The position numbers and the translations under genes were made by a program. A model generated the notes under the pieces. That model was not told where the DNA came from, ran no database searches, and saw only the letters and a list, made by a program, of their open reading frames with translations. Positions 1 to 12,540 of a stretch of 64,000 bases of DNA are shown one piece after another (positions within the stretch are counted from its first letter, which is position 1; each line of letters starts with the position of its first letter). The DNA is from Apostichopus japonicus. Its lineage: Eukaryota > Echinodermata > Holothuroidea > Aspidochirotida > Stichopodidae. The stretch lies in the NCBI RefSeq assembly GCF_037975245.1, contig NC_092572.1, positions 15,258,269 through 15,322,268 on the forward strand. The letters run 5' to 3'.

Positions 1-1196
1 AGTTAATCCACCTAATATCTCAGTCCATACAGTGGCGCGATGGCTCGGCGCACCGTACGAGCTGATGATCGAGACTCTCTTTTGCATCCGTGGTTCGAAC
101 CCCGGGGGATGACGTCTTTTACAGCAAGTGCCTACACGGGGAGCTGTAAGTATTAGTTAATCCACCTAATATCTCAGTCCATACAGTGGCGCGATGGCTC
201 GGCGCACCGTACGAGCTGATGATCGAGACTCTCTTTTGCATCCGTGGTTCGAACCCCGGGTGATGACGTCTTTTGCCGATCTTTTACAGCAAGTGCCTAC
301 ACGGGGAGCTGTAAGTATTAGTTAATCCACCTAATTTCTCAGTCCATACAGTGGCGCGATGGCTTGGCGCACTGTACGAGCTGATGATCGAGACTCTCTT
401 TTGCATCCGTGGTTCGAACCCCGGGTGATGACGTCTTTTGCCGAGCTTTTACAGCAAGTGCCTACACGGGGAGCTGTAAGTATTAGTTAATCCACCTAAT
501 ATCCCAGTCCATACAGTGGCGCGATGGCTCGGCGCACTGTACGAGCTGATGATCGAGACTCTCTTTTGCATCCGTGGTTCGAATCCCGGGTGATGACGTC
601 TTTTACAGCAAGTGCCTACACGGGGAGCTGTAAGTATTAGTTAATCCACCTAATAACCCAGTCCATACAGTGGCGCGATGGCTCGGCGCACCGTACGAGC
701 TGATGATCGAGACTCTCTTTTGCATCCGTGGTTCGAACCCCGGGTGATGACGTCTTTTACAGCAAGTGCCTACACGGGGAGCTGTAAGTATTAGTTAATC
801 CACCTAATATCCCAGTCCATACAGTGGCGCGATGGCTCGGCGCACTGTACGAGCTGATGATCGAGACTCTCTTTTGCATCCGTGGTTCGAACCCCGGGTG
901 ATGACGTCTTTTACAGCAAGTGCCTACACGGGGAGCTGTAAGTATTAGTTAATCCACCTAATATCCCAGTCCATACAGTGGCGCGATGGCTCGGCGCACT
1001 GTACGAGCTGATGATCGAGACTCTCTTTTGCATCCGTGGTTCGAACCCCGGGTGATGACGTCTTTTACAGCAAGTGCCTACACGGGGAGCTGTAAGTATT
1101 AGTTAATCCACCTAATATCCCAGTCCATACAGTGGCGCGATGGCTCGGCGCACTGTACGAGCTGATGATCGAGACTCTCTTTTGCATCCGTGGTTC

Positions 1197-3420
1197 GAAT
1201 CCCGGGTGATGACGTCTTTTACAGCAAGAGCCTACACGGGGAGCTGTAAGTATTAGTTAATCCACCTAATAACCCAGTCCATACAGTGGCGCGATGGCTC
1301 GGCGCACCGTACGAGCTGATGATCGAGACTCTCTTTTGCATCCGTGGTTCGAACCCCGGGTGATGACGTCTTTTACAGCAAGTGCCTACACGGGGAGCTG
1401 TAAGTATTAGTTAATCCACCTAATATCTCAGTCCATACAGTGGCGCGATGGCTCGGCGCACCGTACGAGCTGATGATCGAGACTCTCTTTTGCATCCGTG
1501 GTTCGAACCCCGGGTGATGACGTCTTTTACAGCAAGTGCCTACACGGGGAGCTGTAAGTATTAGTTAATCCACCTAATATCTCAGTCCATACAGTGGCGG
1601 GGATGGCTCGGCGCACTGTACGAGCTGATGATCGAGACTCTCTTTTGCATCCGTGGTTCGAACCCCGGGTGATGACGTCCTTTGCCGACCTTTTACAGCA
1701 AGTGCCTACACGGGGAGCTGTAAGTATTAGTTAATCCACCTAATATCTCAGTCCATACAGTGGCGCGATGGCTCGGCGCACTGTACGAGCTGATGATCGA
1801 GACTCTCTTTTGCATCCCTGGTTCGAACCCCGGGTGATGACGTCTTTTACAGCAAGTGCCTACACGGGGAGCTGTAAGTATTAGTTAATCCACCTAATAT
1901 CTCAGTCCATACAGTGGCGCGATGGCTCGGCGCACCGTACGAGCTGATGATCGAGACTCTCTTTTGCATCCGTGGTTCGAACCCCGGGTGATGACGTCTT
2001 TTGCCGATCTTTTACAGCAAGTGCCTACACGGGGAGCTGTAAGTATTAGTTAATCCACCTAATTTCTCAGTCCATACAGTGGCGCGATGGCTTGGCGCAC
2101 TGTACGAGCTGATGATCGAGACTCTCTTTTGCATCCGTGGTTCGAACCCCGGGTGATGACGTCTTTTGCCGAGCTTTTACAGCAAGTGCCTACACGGGGA
2201 GCTGTAAGTATTAGTTAATCCACCTAATATCCCAGTCCATACAGTGGCGCGATGGCTCGGCGCACTGTACGAGCTGATGATCGAGACTCTCTTTTGCATC
2301 CGTGGTTCGAATCCCGGGTGATGACGTCTTTTACAGCAAGTGCCTACACGGGGAGCTGTAAGTATTAGTTAATCCACCTAATAACCCAGTCCATACAGTG
2401 GCGCGATGGCTCGGCGCACCGTACGAGCTGATGATCGAGACTCTCTTTTGCATCCGTGGTTCGAACCCCGGGTGATGACGTCTTTTACAGCAAGTGCCTA
2501 CACGGGGAGCTGTAAGTATTAGTTAATCCACCTAATATCTCAGTCCATACAGTGGCGCGATGGCTCGGCGCACCGTACGAGCTGATGATCGAGACTCTCT
2601 TTTGCATCCGTGGTTCGAACCCCGGGTGATGACGTCTTTTACAGCAAGTGCCTACACGGGGAGCTGTAAGTATTAGTTAATCCACCTAATATCTCAGTCC
2701 ATACAGTGGCGGGGATGGCTCGGCGCACCGTACGAGCTGATGATCGAGACTCTCTTTTGCATCCCTGGTTCGAACCCCGGGTGATGACGTCCTTTGCCGA
2801 CCTTTTACAGCAAGTGCCTACACGGGGAGCTGTAAGTATTAGTTAATCCACCTAATATCTCAGTCCATACAGTGGCGCGATGGCTCGGCGCACTGTACGA
2901 GCTGATGATCGAGACTCTCTTTTGCATCCCTGGTTCGAACCCCGGGTGATGACGTCTTTTACAGCAAGTGCCTACACGGGGAGCTGTAAGTATTAGTTAA
3001 TCCACCTAATATCTCAGTCCATACAGTGGCGCGATGGCTCGGCGCACCGTACGAGCTGATGATCGAGACTCTCTTTTGCATCCGTGGTTCGAACCCCGGG
3101 TGATGACGTCTTTTGCCGATCTTTTACAGCAAGTGCCTACACGGGGAGCTGTAAGTATTAGTTAATCCACCTAATTTCTCAGTCCATACAGTGGCGCGAT
3201 GGCTTGGCGCACTGTACGAGCTGATGATCGAGACTCTCTTTTGCATCCGTGGTTCGAACCCCGGGTGATGACGTCTTTTGCCGAGCTTTTACAGCAAGTG
3301 CCTACACGGGGAGCTGTAAGTATTAGTTAATCCACCTAATATCCCAGTCCATACAGTGGCGCGATGGCTCGGCGCACTGTACGAGCTGATGATCGAGACT
3401 CTCTTTTGCATCCGTGGTTC
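1197..3420. repeat. 7-monomer higher-order repeat, 1,112 bp, about two copies
   Basis: Rare variants recur at exactly 1,112 bp: GAATCCCGGG at 1,197 and 2,309, GGCGGGGATGG at 1,596 and 2,708, and GTCCTTTGCCGACC at 1,677 and 2,789. The length equals four 154-bp plus three 165-bp monomers plus one base, so this is a seven-monomer unit. A further step of 1,112 bp also appears inside the 2,870-bp interval separating the third and fourth 174-bp monomers (7,467 to 10,337). That suggests the same block was copied again. Confidence 0.8.
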
Positions 3421-6400
3421 GAACCCCGGGTGATGACGTCTTTTACAGCAAGTGCCTACACGGGGAGCTGTAAGTATTAGTTAATCCACCTAATATCTCA
3501 GTCCATACAGTGGCGCGATGGCTCGGCGCACTGTACGAGCTGATGATCGAGACTCTCTTTTGCATCCGTGGTTCGAACCCCGGGTGATGACGTCTTTTGC
3601 CGATCTTTTACAGCAAGTGCCTACACGGGGAGCTGTAAGTATTAGTTAATCCACCTAATATCCCAGTCCATACAGTGGCGCGATGGCTCGGCGCACTGTA
3701 CGAGCTGATGATCGAGACTCTCTTTTGCATCCGTGGTTCGAACCCCGGGTGATGACGTCTTTTACAGCAAGTGCCTACACGGGGAGCTGTAAGTATTAGT
3801 TAATCCACCTAATATCTCAGTCCATACAGTGGCGCGATGGCTCGGCGCACTGTACGAGCTGATGATCGAGACTCTCTTTTGCATCCCTGGTTCGAACCCC
3901 GGGTGATGACGTCTTTTACAGCAAGTGCCGATCTTTTACAGCAAGTGCCTGCACGGGGAGCTGTAAGTATTAGTTAATCCACCTAATATCTCAGTCCATA
4001 CAGTGGCGCGATGGCTCGGCGCACTGTACGAGCTGATGATCGAGACTCTCTTTTGCATCCGTGGTTCGAACCCCGGGTGATGACGTCTTTTACAGCAAGT
4101 GCCTACACGGGGAGCTGTAAGTATTAGTTAATCCACCTAATATCTCAGTCCATACAGTGGCGCGATGGCTCGGCGCACTGTACGAGCTGATGATCGAGAC
4201 TCTCTTTTGCATCCGTTGTTCGAACCCCGGGTGATGACGTCTTTTACAGCAAGTGCCTACACGGGGAGCTGTAAGTATTAGTTAATCCACCTAATATCTC
4301 AGTCCATACAGTGGCGCGATGTCTCGGCGCACTGTACGAGCTGATGATCGAGACTCTCTTTTGCATCCGTGGTTCGAACCCCGGGTGATGACGTCTTTTA
4401 CAGCAAGTGCCTACACGGGAAGCTGTAAGTATTAGTTAATCCACCTAATATCTCAGTCCATACAGTGGCGCGATGGCTCGGCGCACTGTACGAGCTGATG
4501 ATCGAGACTCTCTTTTGCATCCGTGGTTCGAACCCCGGGTGATGACGTCTTTTACAGCAAGTGCCTACACGGGGAGCTGTAAGTATTAGTTAATCCACCT
4601 AGTATCTCAGTCCATACAGTGGCGCGATGGCTCGGCGCACTGTACGAGCTGATGATCGAGACTCTCTTTTGCATCCCTGGTTCGAACCCCGGGTGATGAC
4701 GTCTTTTACAGCAAGTGCCTACACGGGGAGCTGTAAGTATTAGTTAATCCACCTAACTTCTCAGTCCATACAGTGGCGCGATGGCTTGGCGCACTGTACG
4801 AGCTGATGATCGAGACCCTCTTTTGCATCCGTGGTTCGAACCCCGGGTGATGACGTCTTTTGCCGATCTTTTACAGCAAGTGCCTACACGGGGAGCTGTA
4901 AGTATTAGTTAATCCACCTAATTTCTCAGTCCATACAGTGGCGCGATGGCTCGGCGCACTGTACGAGCTGATGATCGAGACTCTCTTTTGCATCCGTGGT
5001 TCGAACCCCGGGTGATGACGTCTTTTGCCGATCTTTTACAGCAAGTGCCTACACGGGGAGCTGTAAGTATTAGTTAATCCACCTAATTTCTCAGTCCATA
5101 CAGTGGCGCGATGGCTCGGCGCACTGTACGAGCTGATGATCGAGACTCTCTTTTGCATCCGTGGTTCGAACCCCGGGTGATGACGTCTTTTGCCGATCTT
5201 TTACAGCAAGTGCCTACACGGGGAGCTGTAAGTATTAGTTAATCCACCTAATATCTCAGTCCATACAGTGGCGCGATGGCTCGGCGCACTGTACGAGCTG
5301 ATGATCGAGACTCTCTTTTGCATCCGTGGTTCGAACCCCGGGTGATGACGTCTTTTGCCGATCTTTTACAGCAAGTGCCTACACGGGGAGCTGTAAGTAT
5401 TAGTTAATCCACCTAATATCCCAGTCCATACAGTGGCGCGATGGCTCGGCGCACTGTACGAGCTGATGATCGAGACTCTCTTTTGCATCCGTGGTTCGAA
5501 CCCCGGGTGATGACGTCTTTTACAGCAAGTGCCTACACGGGGAGCTGTAAGTATTAGTTAATCCACCTAATATCTCAGTCCATACAGTGGCGCGATGGCT
5601 CGGCGCACTGTACGAGCTGATGATCGAGACTCTCTTTTGCATCCCTGGTTCGAACCCCGGGTGATGACGTCTTTTACAGCAAGTGCCGATCTTTTACAGC
5701 AAGTGCCTGCACGGGGAGCTGTAAGTATTAGTTAATCCACCTAATATCTCAGTCCATACAGTGGCGCGATGGCTCGGCGCACTGTACGAGCTGATGATCG
5801 AGACTCTCTTTTGCATCCGTGGTTCGAACCCCGGGTGATGACGTCTTTTACAGCAAGTGCCTACACGGGGAGCTGTAAGTATTAGTTAATCCACCTAATA
5901 TCTCAGTCCATACAGTGGCGCGATGGCTCGGCGCACTGTACGAGCTGATGATCGAGACTCTCTTTTGCATCCGTTGTTCGAACCCCGGGTGATGACGTCT
6001 TTTACAGCAAGTGCCTACACGGGGAGCTGTAAGTATTAGTTAATCCACCTAATATCTCAGTCCATACAGTGGCGCGATGTCTCGGCGCACTGTACGAGCT
6101 GATGATCGAGACTCTCTTTTGCATCCGTGGTTCGAACCCCGGGTGATGACGTCTTTTACAGCAAGTGCCTACACGGGAAGCTGTAAGTATTAGTTAATCC
6201 ACCTAATATCTCAGTCCATACAGTGGCGCGATGGCTCGGCGCACTGTACGAGCTGATGATCGAGACTCTCTTTTGCATCCGTGGTTCGAACCCCGGGTGA
6301 TGACGTCTTTTACAGCAAGTGCCTACACGGGGAGCTGTAAGTATTAGTTAATCCACCTAGTATCTCAGTCCATACAGTGGCGCGATGGCTCGGCGCACTG

Positions 6401-8850
6401 TACGAGCTGATGATCGAGACTCTCTTTTGCATCCCTGGTTCGAACCCCGGGTGATGACGTCTTTTACAGCAAGTGCCTACACGGGGAGCTGTAAGTATTA
6501 GTTAATCCACCTAACTTCTCAGTCCATACAGTGGCGCGATGGCTTGGCGCACTGTACGAGCTGATGATCGAGACCCTCTTTTGCATCCGTGGTTCGAACC
6601 CCGGGTGATGACGTCTTTTGCCGATCTTTTACAGCAAGTGCCTACACGGGGAGCTGTAAGTATTAGTTAATCCACCTAATTTCTCAGTCCATACAGTGGC
6701 GCGATGGCTCGGCGCACTGTACGAGCTGATGATCGAGACTCTCTTTTGCATCCGTGGTTCGAACCCCGGGTGATGACGTCTTTTGCCGATCTTTTACAGC
6801 AAGTGCCTACACGGGGAGCTGTAAGTATTAGTTAATCCACCTAATTTCTCAGTCCATACAGTGGCGCGATGGCTCGGCGCACTGTACGAGCTGATGATCG
6901 AGACTCTCTTTTGCATCCGTGGTTCGAACCCCGGGTGATGACGTCTTTTGCCGATCTTTTACAGCAAGTGCCTACACGGGGAGCTGTAAGTATTAGTTAA
7001 TCCACCTAATTTCTCAGTCCATACAGTGGCGCGATGGCTCGGCGCACTGTACGAGCTGATGATCGAGACTCTCTTTTGCATCCGTGGTTCGAACCCCGGG
7101 TGATGACGTCTTTTGCCGATCTTTTACAGCAAGTGCCTACACGGGGAGCTGTAAGTATTAGTTAATCCACCTAATATCCCAGTCCATACAGTGGCGCGAT
7201 GGCTCGGCGCACTGTACGAGCTGATGATCGAGACTCTCTTTTGCATCCGTGGTTCGAACCCCGGGTGATGACGTCTTTTACAGCAAGTGCCTACACGGGG
7301 AGCTGTAAGTATTAGTTAATCCACCTAATATCTCAGTCCATACAGTGGCGCGATGGCTCGGCGCACTGTACGAGCTGATGATCGAGACTCTCTTTTGCAT
7401 CCCTGGTTCGAACCCCGGGTGATGACGTCTTTTACAGCAAGTGCCGATCTTTTACAGCAAGTGCCTGCACGGGGAGCTGTAAGTATTAGTTAATCCACCT
7501 AATATCTCAGTCCATACAGTGGCGCGATGGCTCGGCGCACTGTACGAGCTGATGATCGAGACTCTCTTTTGCATCCGTGGTTCGAACCCCGGGTGATGAC
7601 GTCTTTTACAGCAAGTGCCTACACGGGGAGCTGTAAGTATTAGTTAATCCACCTAATATCTCAGTCCATACAGTGGCGCGATGGCTCGGCGCACTGTACG
7701 AGCTGATGATCGAGACTCTCTTTTGCATCCGTTGTTCGAACCCCGGGTGATGACGTCTTTTACAGCAAGTGCCTACACGGGGAGCTGTAAGTATTAGTTA
7801 ATCCACCTAATATCTCAGTCCATACAGTGGCGCGATGTCTCGGCGCACTGTACGAGCTGATGATCGAGACTCTCTTTTGCATCCGTGGTTCGAACCCCGG
7901 GTGATGACGTCTTTTACAGCAAGTGCCTACACGGGAAGCTGTAAGTATTAGTTAATCCACCTAATATCTCAGTCCATACAGTGGCGCGATGGCTCGGCGC
8001 ACTGTACGAGCTGATGATCGAGACTCTCTTTTGCATCCGTGGTTCGAACCCCGGGTGATGACGTCTTTTACAGCAAGTGCCTACACGGGGAGCTGTAAGT
8101 ATTAGTTAATCCACCTAGTATCTCAGTCCATACAGTGGCGCGATGGCTCGGCGCACTGTACGAGCTGATGATCGAGACTCTCTTTTGCATCCCTGGTTCG
8201 AACCCCGGGTGATGACGTCTTTTACAGCAAGTGCCTACACGGGGAGCTGTAAGTATTAGTTAATCCACCTAACTTCTCAGTCCATACAGTGGCGCGATGG
8301 CTTGGCGCACTGTACGAGCTGATGATCGAGACCCTCTTTTGCATCCGTGGTTCGAACCCCGGGTGATGACGTCTTTTGCCGATCTTTTACAGCAAGTGCC
8401 TACACGGGGAGCTGTAAGTATTAGTTAATCCACCTAATTTCTCAGTCCATACAGTGGCGCGATGGCTCGGCGCACTGTACGAGCTGATGATCGAGACTCT
8501 CTTTTGCATCCGTGGTTCGAACCCCGGGTGATGACGTCTTTTGCCGATCTTTTACAGCAAGTGCCTACACGGGGAGCTGTAAGTATTAGTTAATCCACCT
8601 AATTTCTCAGTCCATACAGTGGCGCGATGGCTCGGCGCACTGTACGAGCTGATGATCGAGACTCTCTTTTGCATCCGTGGTTCGAACCCCGGGTGATGAC
8701 GTCTTTTGCCGATCTTTTACAGCAAGTGCCTACACGGGGAGCTGTAAGTATTAGTTAATCCACCTAATTTCTCAGTCCATACAGTGGCGCGATGGCTCGG
8801 CGCACTGTACGAGCTGATGATCGAGACTCTCTTTTGCATCCGTGGTTCGA
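3400..8850. repeat. 11-monomer higher-order repeat, 1,758 bp, three tandem copies
   Basis: The variant GTGCCTGCACGG, found in the 174-bp monomer, recurs at 3,951, 5,709 and 7,467, exactly 1,758 bp apart. GATGTCTCGG (4,319, 6,077, 7,835), ACGGGAAGCTG and CCTAGTATCTC repeat with the same spacing. The unit is six 154-bp, four 165-bp and one 174-bp monomer, which sums to 1,758. The third copy diverges near 8,850. Single differences between copies, such as ATATCTC against ATTTCTC near 5,240 and 6,998, show they are not simple duplicates of each other. Confidence 0.9.
3904..3950. repeat. 174-bp monomer with internal 20-bp duplication
   Basis: After GACGTCTTTT the segment ACAGCAAGTGCC is followed by GATCTTTT and then ACAGCAAGTGCC again, adding 20 bp to a 154-bp monomer. 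The same structure is seen near 5,670, 7,430 and 10,300, once per 11-monomer unit. It carries the spacer words of the 165-bp class in a 154-bp context, so it may be an intermediate or a recombinant between the two length classes. Confidence 0.7.
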
Positions 8851-10029
8851 ACCCCTGGTGATGACGTCTTTTGCCGATCTTTTACAGCAAGTGCCTACAC
8901 GGGGAGCTGTAAGTATTAGTTAATCCACCTAATTTCTCAGTCCATACAGTGGCGCGATGGCTCGGCGCACTGTACGAGCTGATGATCGAGACTCTCTTTT
9001 GCATCCGTGGTTCGAACCCCGGGTGATGACGTCTTTTACAGCAAGTGCCTACACGGGGAGCTGTAAGTATTAGTTAATCCACCTAATTTCTCAGTCCATA
9101 CAGTGGCGCGATGGCTCGGCGCACCGTACGAGCTGATGATCGAGACTCTCTTTTGCATCCGTGGTTCGAACCCCGGGTGATGACGTCTTTTACAGCAAGT
9201 GCCTACACGGGGAGCTGTAAGTATTAGTTAATCCACCTAATATCTCAGTCCATACAGTGGCGGGGATGGCTCGGCGCACTGTACGAGCTGATGATCGAGA
9301 CTCTCTTTTGCATCCGTGGTTCGAACCCCGGGTGATGACGTCCTTTGCCGATCTTTTACAGCAAGTGCCTACACGGGGAGCTGTAAGTATTAGTTAATCC
9401 ACCTAATATCTCAGTCCATACAGTGGCGCGATGGCTCGGCGCACTGTACGAGCTGATGATCGAGACTCTCTTTTGCATCCCTGGTTCGAACCCCGGGTGA
9501 TGACGTCTTTTACAGCAAGTGCCTACACGGGGAGCTGTAAGTATTAGTTAATCCACCTAATATCTCAGTCCATACAGTGGCGCGATGGCTCGGCGCACCG
9601 TACGAGCTGATGATCGAGACTCTCTTTTGCATCCGTGGTTCGAACCCCGGGTGATGACGTCTTTTGCCGATCTTTTACAGCAAGTGCCTACACGGGGAGC
9701 TGTAAGTATTAGTTAATCCACCTAATTTCTCAGTCCATACAGTGGCGCGATGGCTTGGCGCACTGTACGAGCTGATGATCGAGACTCTCTTTTGCATCCG
9801 TGGTTCGAACCCCGGGTGATGACGTCTTTTGCCGATCTTTTACAGCAAGTGCCTACACGGGGAGCTGTAAGTATTAGTTAATCCACCTAATTTCTCAGTC
9901 CATACAGTGGCGCGATGGCTCGGCGCACTGTACGAGCTGATGATCGAGACTCTCTTTTGCATCCCTGGTTCGAACCCCGGGTGATGACGTCTTTTACAGC
10001 AAGTGCCTACACGGGGAGCTGTAAGTATT

Positions 10030-12100
10030 AGTTAATCCACCTAATATCCCAGTCCATACAGTGGCGCGATGGCTCGGCGCACTGTACGAGCTGATGATCG
10101 AGACTCTCTTTTGCATCCGTGGTTCGAACCCCGGGTGATGACGTCTTTTACAGCAAGTGCCTACACGGGGAGCTGTAAGTATTAGTTAATCCACCTAATA
10201 TCTCAGTCCATACAGTGGCGCGATGGCTCGGCGCACTGTACGAGCTGATGATCGAGACTCTCTTTTGCATCCCTGGTTCGAACCCCGGGTGATGACGTCT
10301 TTTACAGCAAGTGCCGATCTTTTACAGCAAGTGCCTGCACGGGGAGCTGTAAGTATTAGTTAATCCACCTAATATCTCAGTCCATACAGTGGCGCGATGG
10401 CTCGGCGCACTGTACGAGCTGATGATCGAGACTCTCTTTTGCATCCGTGGTTCGAACCCCGGGTGATGACGTCTTTTACAGCAAGTGCCTACACGGGGAG
10501 CTGTAAGTATTAGTTAATCCACCTAATATCTCAGTCCATACAGTGGCGCGATGGCTCGGCGCACTGTACGAGCTGATGATCGAGACTCTCTTTTGCATCC
10601 GTGGTTCGAACCCCGGGTGATGACGTCTTTTACAGCAAGTGCCTACACGGGGAGCTGTAAGTATTAGTTAATCCACCTAATATCTCAGTCCATACAGTGG
10701 CGCGATGTCTCGGCGCACTGTACGAGCTGATGATCGAGACTCTCTTTTGCATCCGTGGTTCGAACCCCGGGTGATGACGTCTTTTACAGCAAGTGCCTAC
10801 ACGGGAAGCTGTAAGTATTAGTTAATCCACCTAATATCTCAGTCCATACAGTGGCGCGATGGCTCGGCGCACTGTACGAGCTGATGATCGAGACTCTCTT
10901 TTGCATCCGTGGTTCGAACCCCGGGTGATGACGTCTTTTACAGCAAGTGCCTACACGGGGAGCTGTAAGTATTAGTTAATCCACCTAGTATCTCAGTCCA
11001 TACAGTGGCGCGATGGCTCGGCGCACTGTACGAGCTGATGATCGAGACTCTCTTTTGCATCCCTGGTTCGAACCCCGGGTGATGACGTCTTTTACAGCAA
11101 GTGCCTACACGGGGAGCTGTAAGTATTAGTTAATCCACCTAACTTCTCAGTCCATACAGTGGCGCGATGGCTTGGCGCACTGTACGAGCTGATGATCGAG
11201 ACCCTATTTTGCATCCGTGGTTCGAACCCCGGGTGATGACGTCTTTTGCCGATCTTTTACAGCAAGTGCCTACACGGGGAGCTGTAAGTATTAGTTAATC
11301 CACCTAATTTCTCAGTCCATACAGTGGCGCGATGGCTCGGCGCACTGTACGAGCTGATGATCGAGACTCTCTTTTGCATCCGTGGTTCGAACCCCGGGTG
11401 ATGACGTCTTTTGCCGATCTTTTACAGCAAGTGCCTACACGGGGAGCTGTAAGTATTAGTTAATCCACCTAATTTCTCAGTCCATACAGTGGCGCGATGG
11501 CTCGGCGCACTGTACGAGCTGATGATCGAGACTCTCTTTTGCATCCGTGGTTCGAACCCCGGGTGATGACGTCTTTTGCCGATCTTTTACAGCAAGTGCC
11601 TACACGGGGAGCTGTAAGTATTAGTTAATCCACCTAATTTCTCAGTCCATACAGTGGCGCGATGGCTCGGCGCACTGTACGAGCTGATGATCGAGACTCT
11701 CTTTTGCATCCGTGGTTCGAACCCCGGGTGATGACGTCTTTTGCCGATCTTTTACAGCAAGTGCCTACACGGGGAGCTGTAAGTATTAGTTAATCCACCT
11801 AATTTCTCAGTCCATACAGTGGCGCGATGGCTTGGCGCACTGTACGAGCTGATGATCGAGACTCTCTTTTGCATCCGTGGTTCGAACCCCGGGTGATGAC
11901 GTCTTTTGCCGATCTTTTACAGCAAGTGCCTACACGGGGAGCTGTAAGTATTAGTTAATCCACCTAATTTCTCAGTCCATACAGTGGCGCGATGGCTTGG
12001 CGCACTGTACGAGCTGATGATCGAGACTCTCTTTTGCATCCGTGGTTCGAACCCCGGGTGATGACGTCTTTTGCCGATCTTTTACAGCAAGTGCCTACAC
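10030..12100. repeat. Displaced fourth copy of the 11-monomer block
   Basis: The same ordered set of markers (GCCTGCACGG at 10,337, GATGTCTCGG near 10,705, ACGGGAAGCTG near 10,804, CCTAGTATCTC near 10,986, AACTTCTCAG near 11,136) reappears 2,870 bp after the third copy. The offset is 1,758 plus 1,112 bp, so a seven-monomer block separates it from its siblings. One marker, CCGTTGTTCG, present in the first three copies, is absent here. After the block the sequence passes into uniform 165-bp monomers. Confidence 0.8.
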
Positions 12101-12540
12101 GGGGAGCTGTAAGTATTAGTTAATCCACCTAATTTCTCAGTCCATACAGTGGCGCGATGGCTCGGCGCACTGTACGAGCTGATGATCGAGACTCTCTTTT
12201 GCATCCGTGGTTCGAACCCCGGGTGATGACGTCTTTTGCCGATCTTTTACAGCAAGTGCCTACACGGGGAGCTGTAAGTATTAGTTAATCCACCTAATTT
12301 CTCAGTCCATACAGTGGCGCGATGGCTCGGCGCACTGTACGAGCTGATGATCGAGACTCTCTTTTGCATCCGTGGTTCGAACCCCGGGTGATGACGTCTT
12401 TTGCCGATCTTTTACAGCAAGTGCCTACACGGGGAGCTGTAAGTATTAGTTAATCCACCTACTATCTCAGTCCATACAGTGGCGCGATGGCTCGGCGCAC
12501 TGTACGAGCTGATGATCGAGACTCTCTTTTGCATCCGTGG

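Larger units (their letters stand above)
1..11100. repeat. Mixed-length zone of the satellite (154, 165, 174 bp)
   Basis: This zone holds nearly all 154-bp monomers and all four 174-bp ones. Diagnostic variants are GCTCGGCGC (later mostly GCTTGGCGC), ATATCTCAG or ATATCCCAG (later ATTTCTCAG), CCCTGGTTCG versus CCGTGGTTCG, and a one-base-longer GGCGGGGATGG at 1,596, 2,708 and 9,259. After about 11.1 kb the 154-bp form vanishes apart from one copy near 14,830, which also carries its own substitutions (TTCGTACC, CTTGTACAGC). I infer that this is the older or less homogenised part of the array. Confidence 0.85.
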
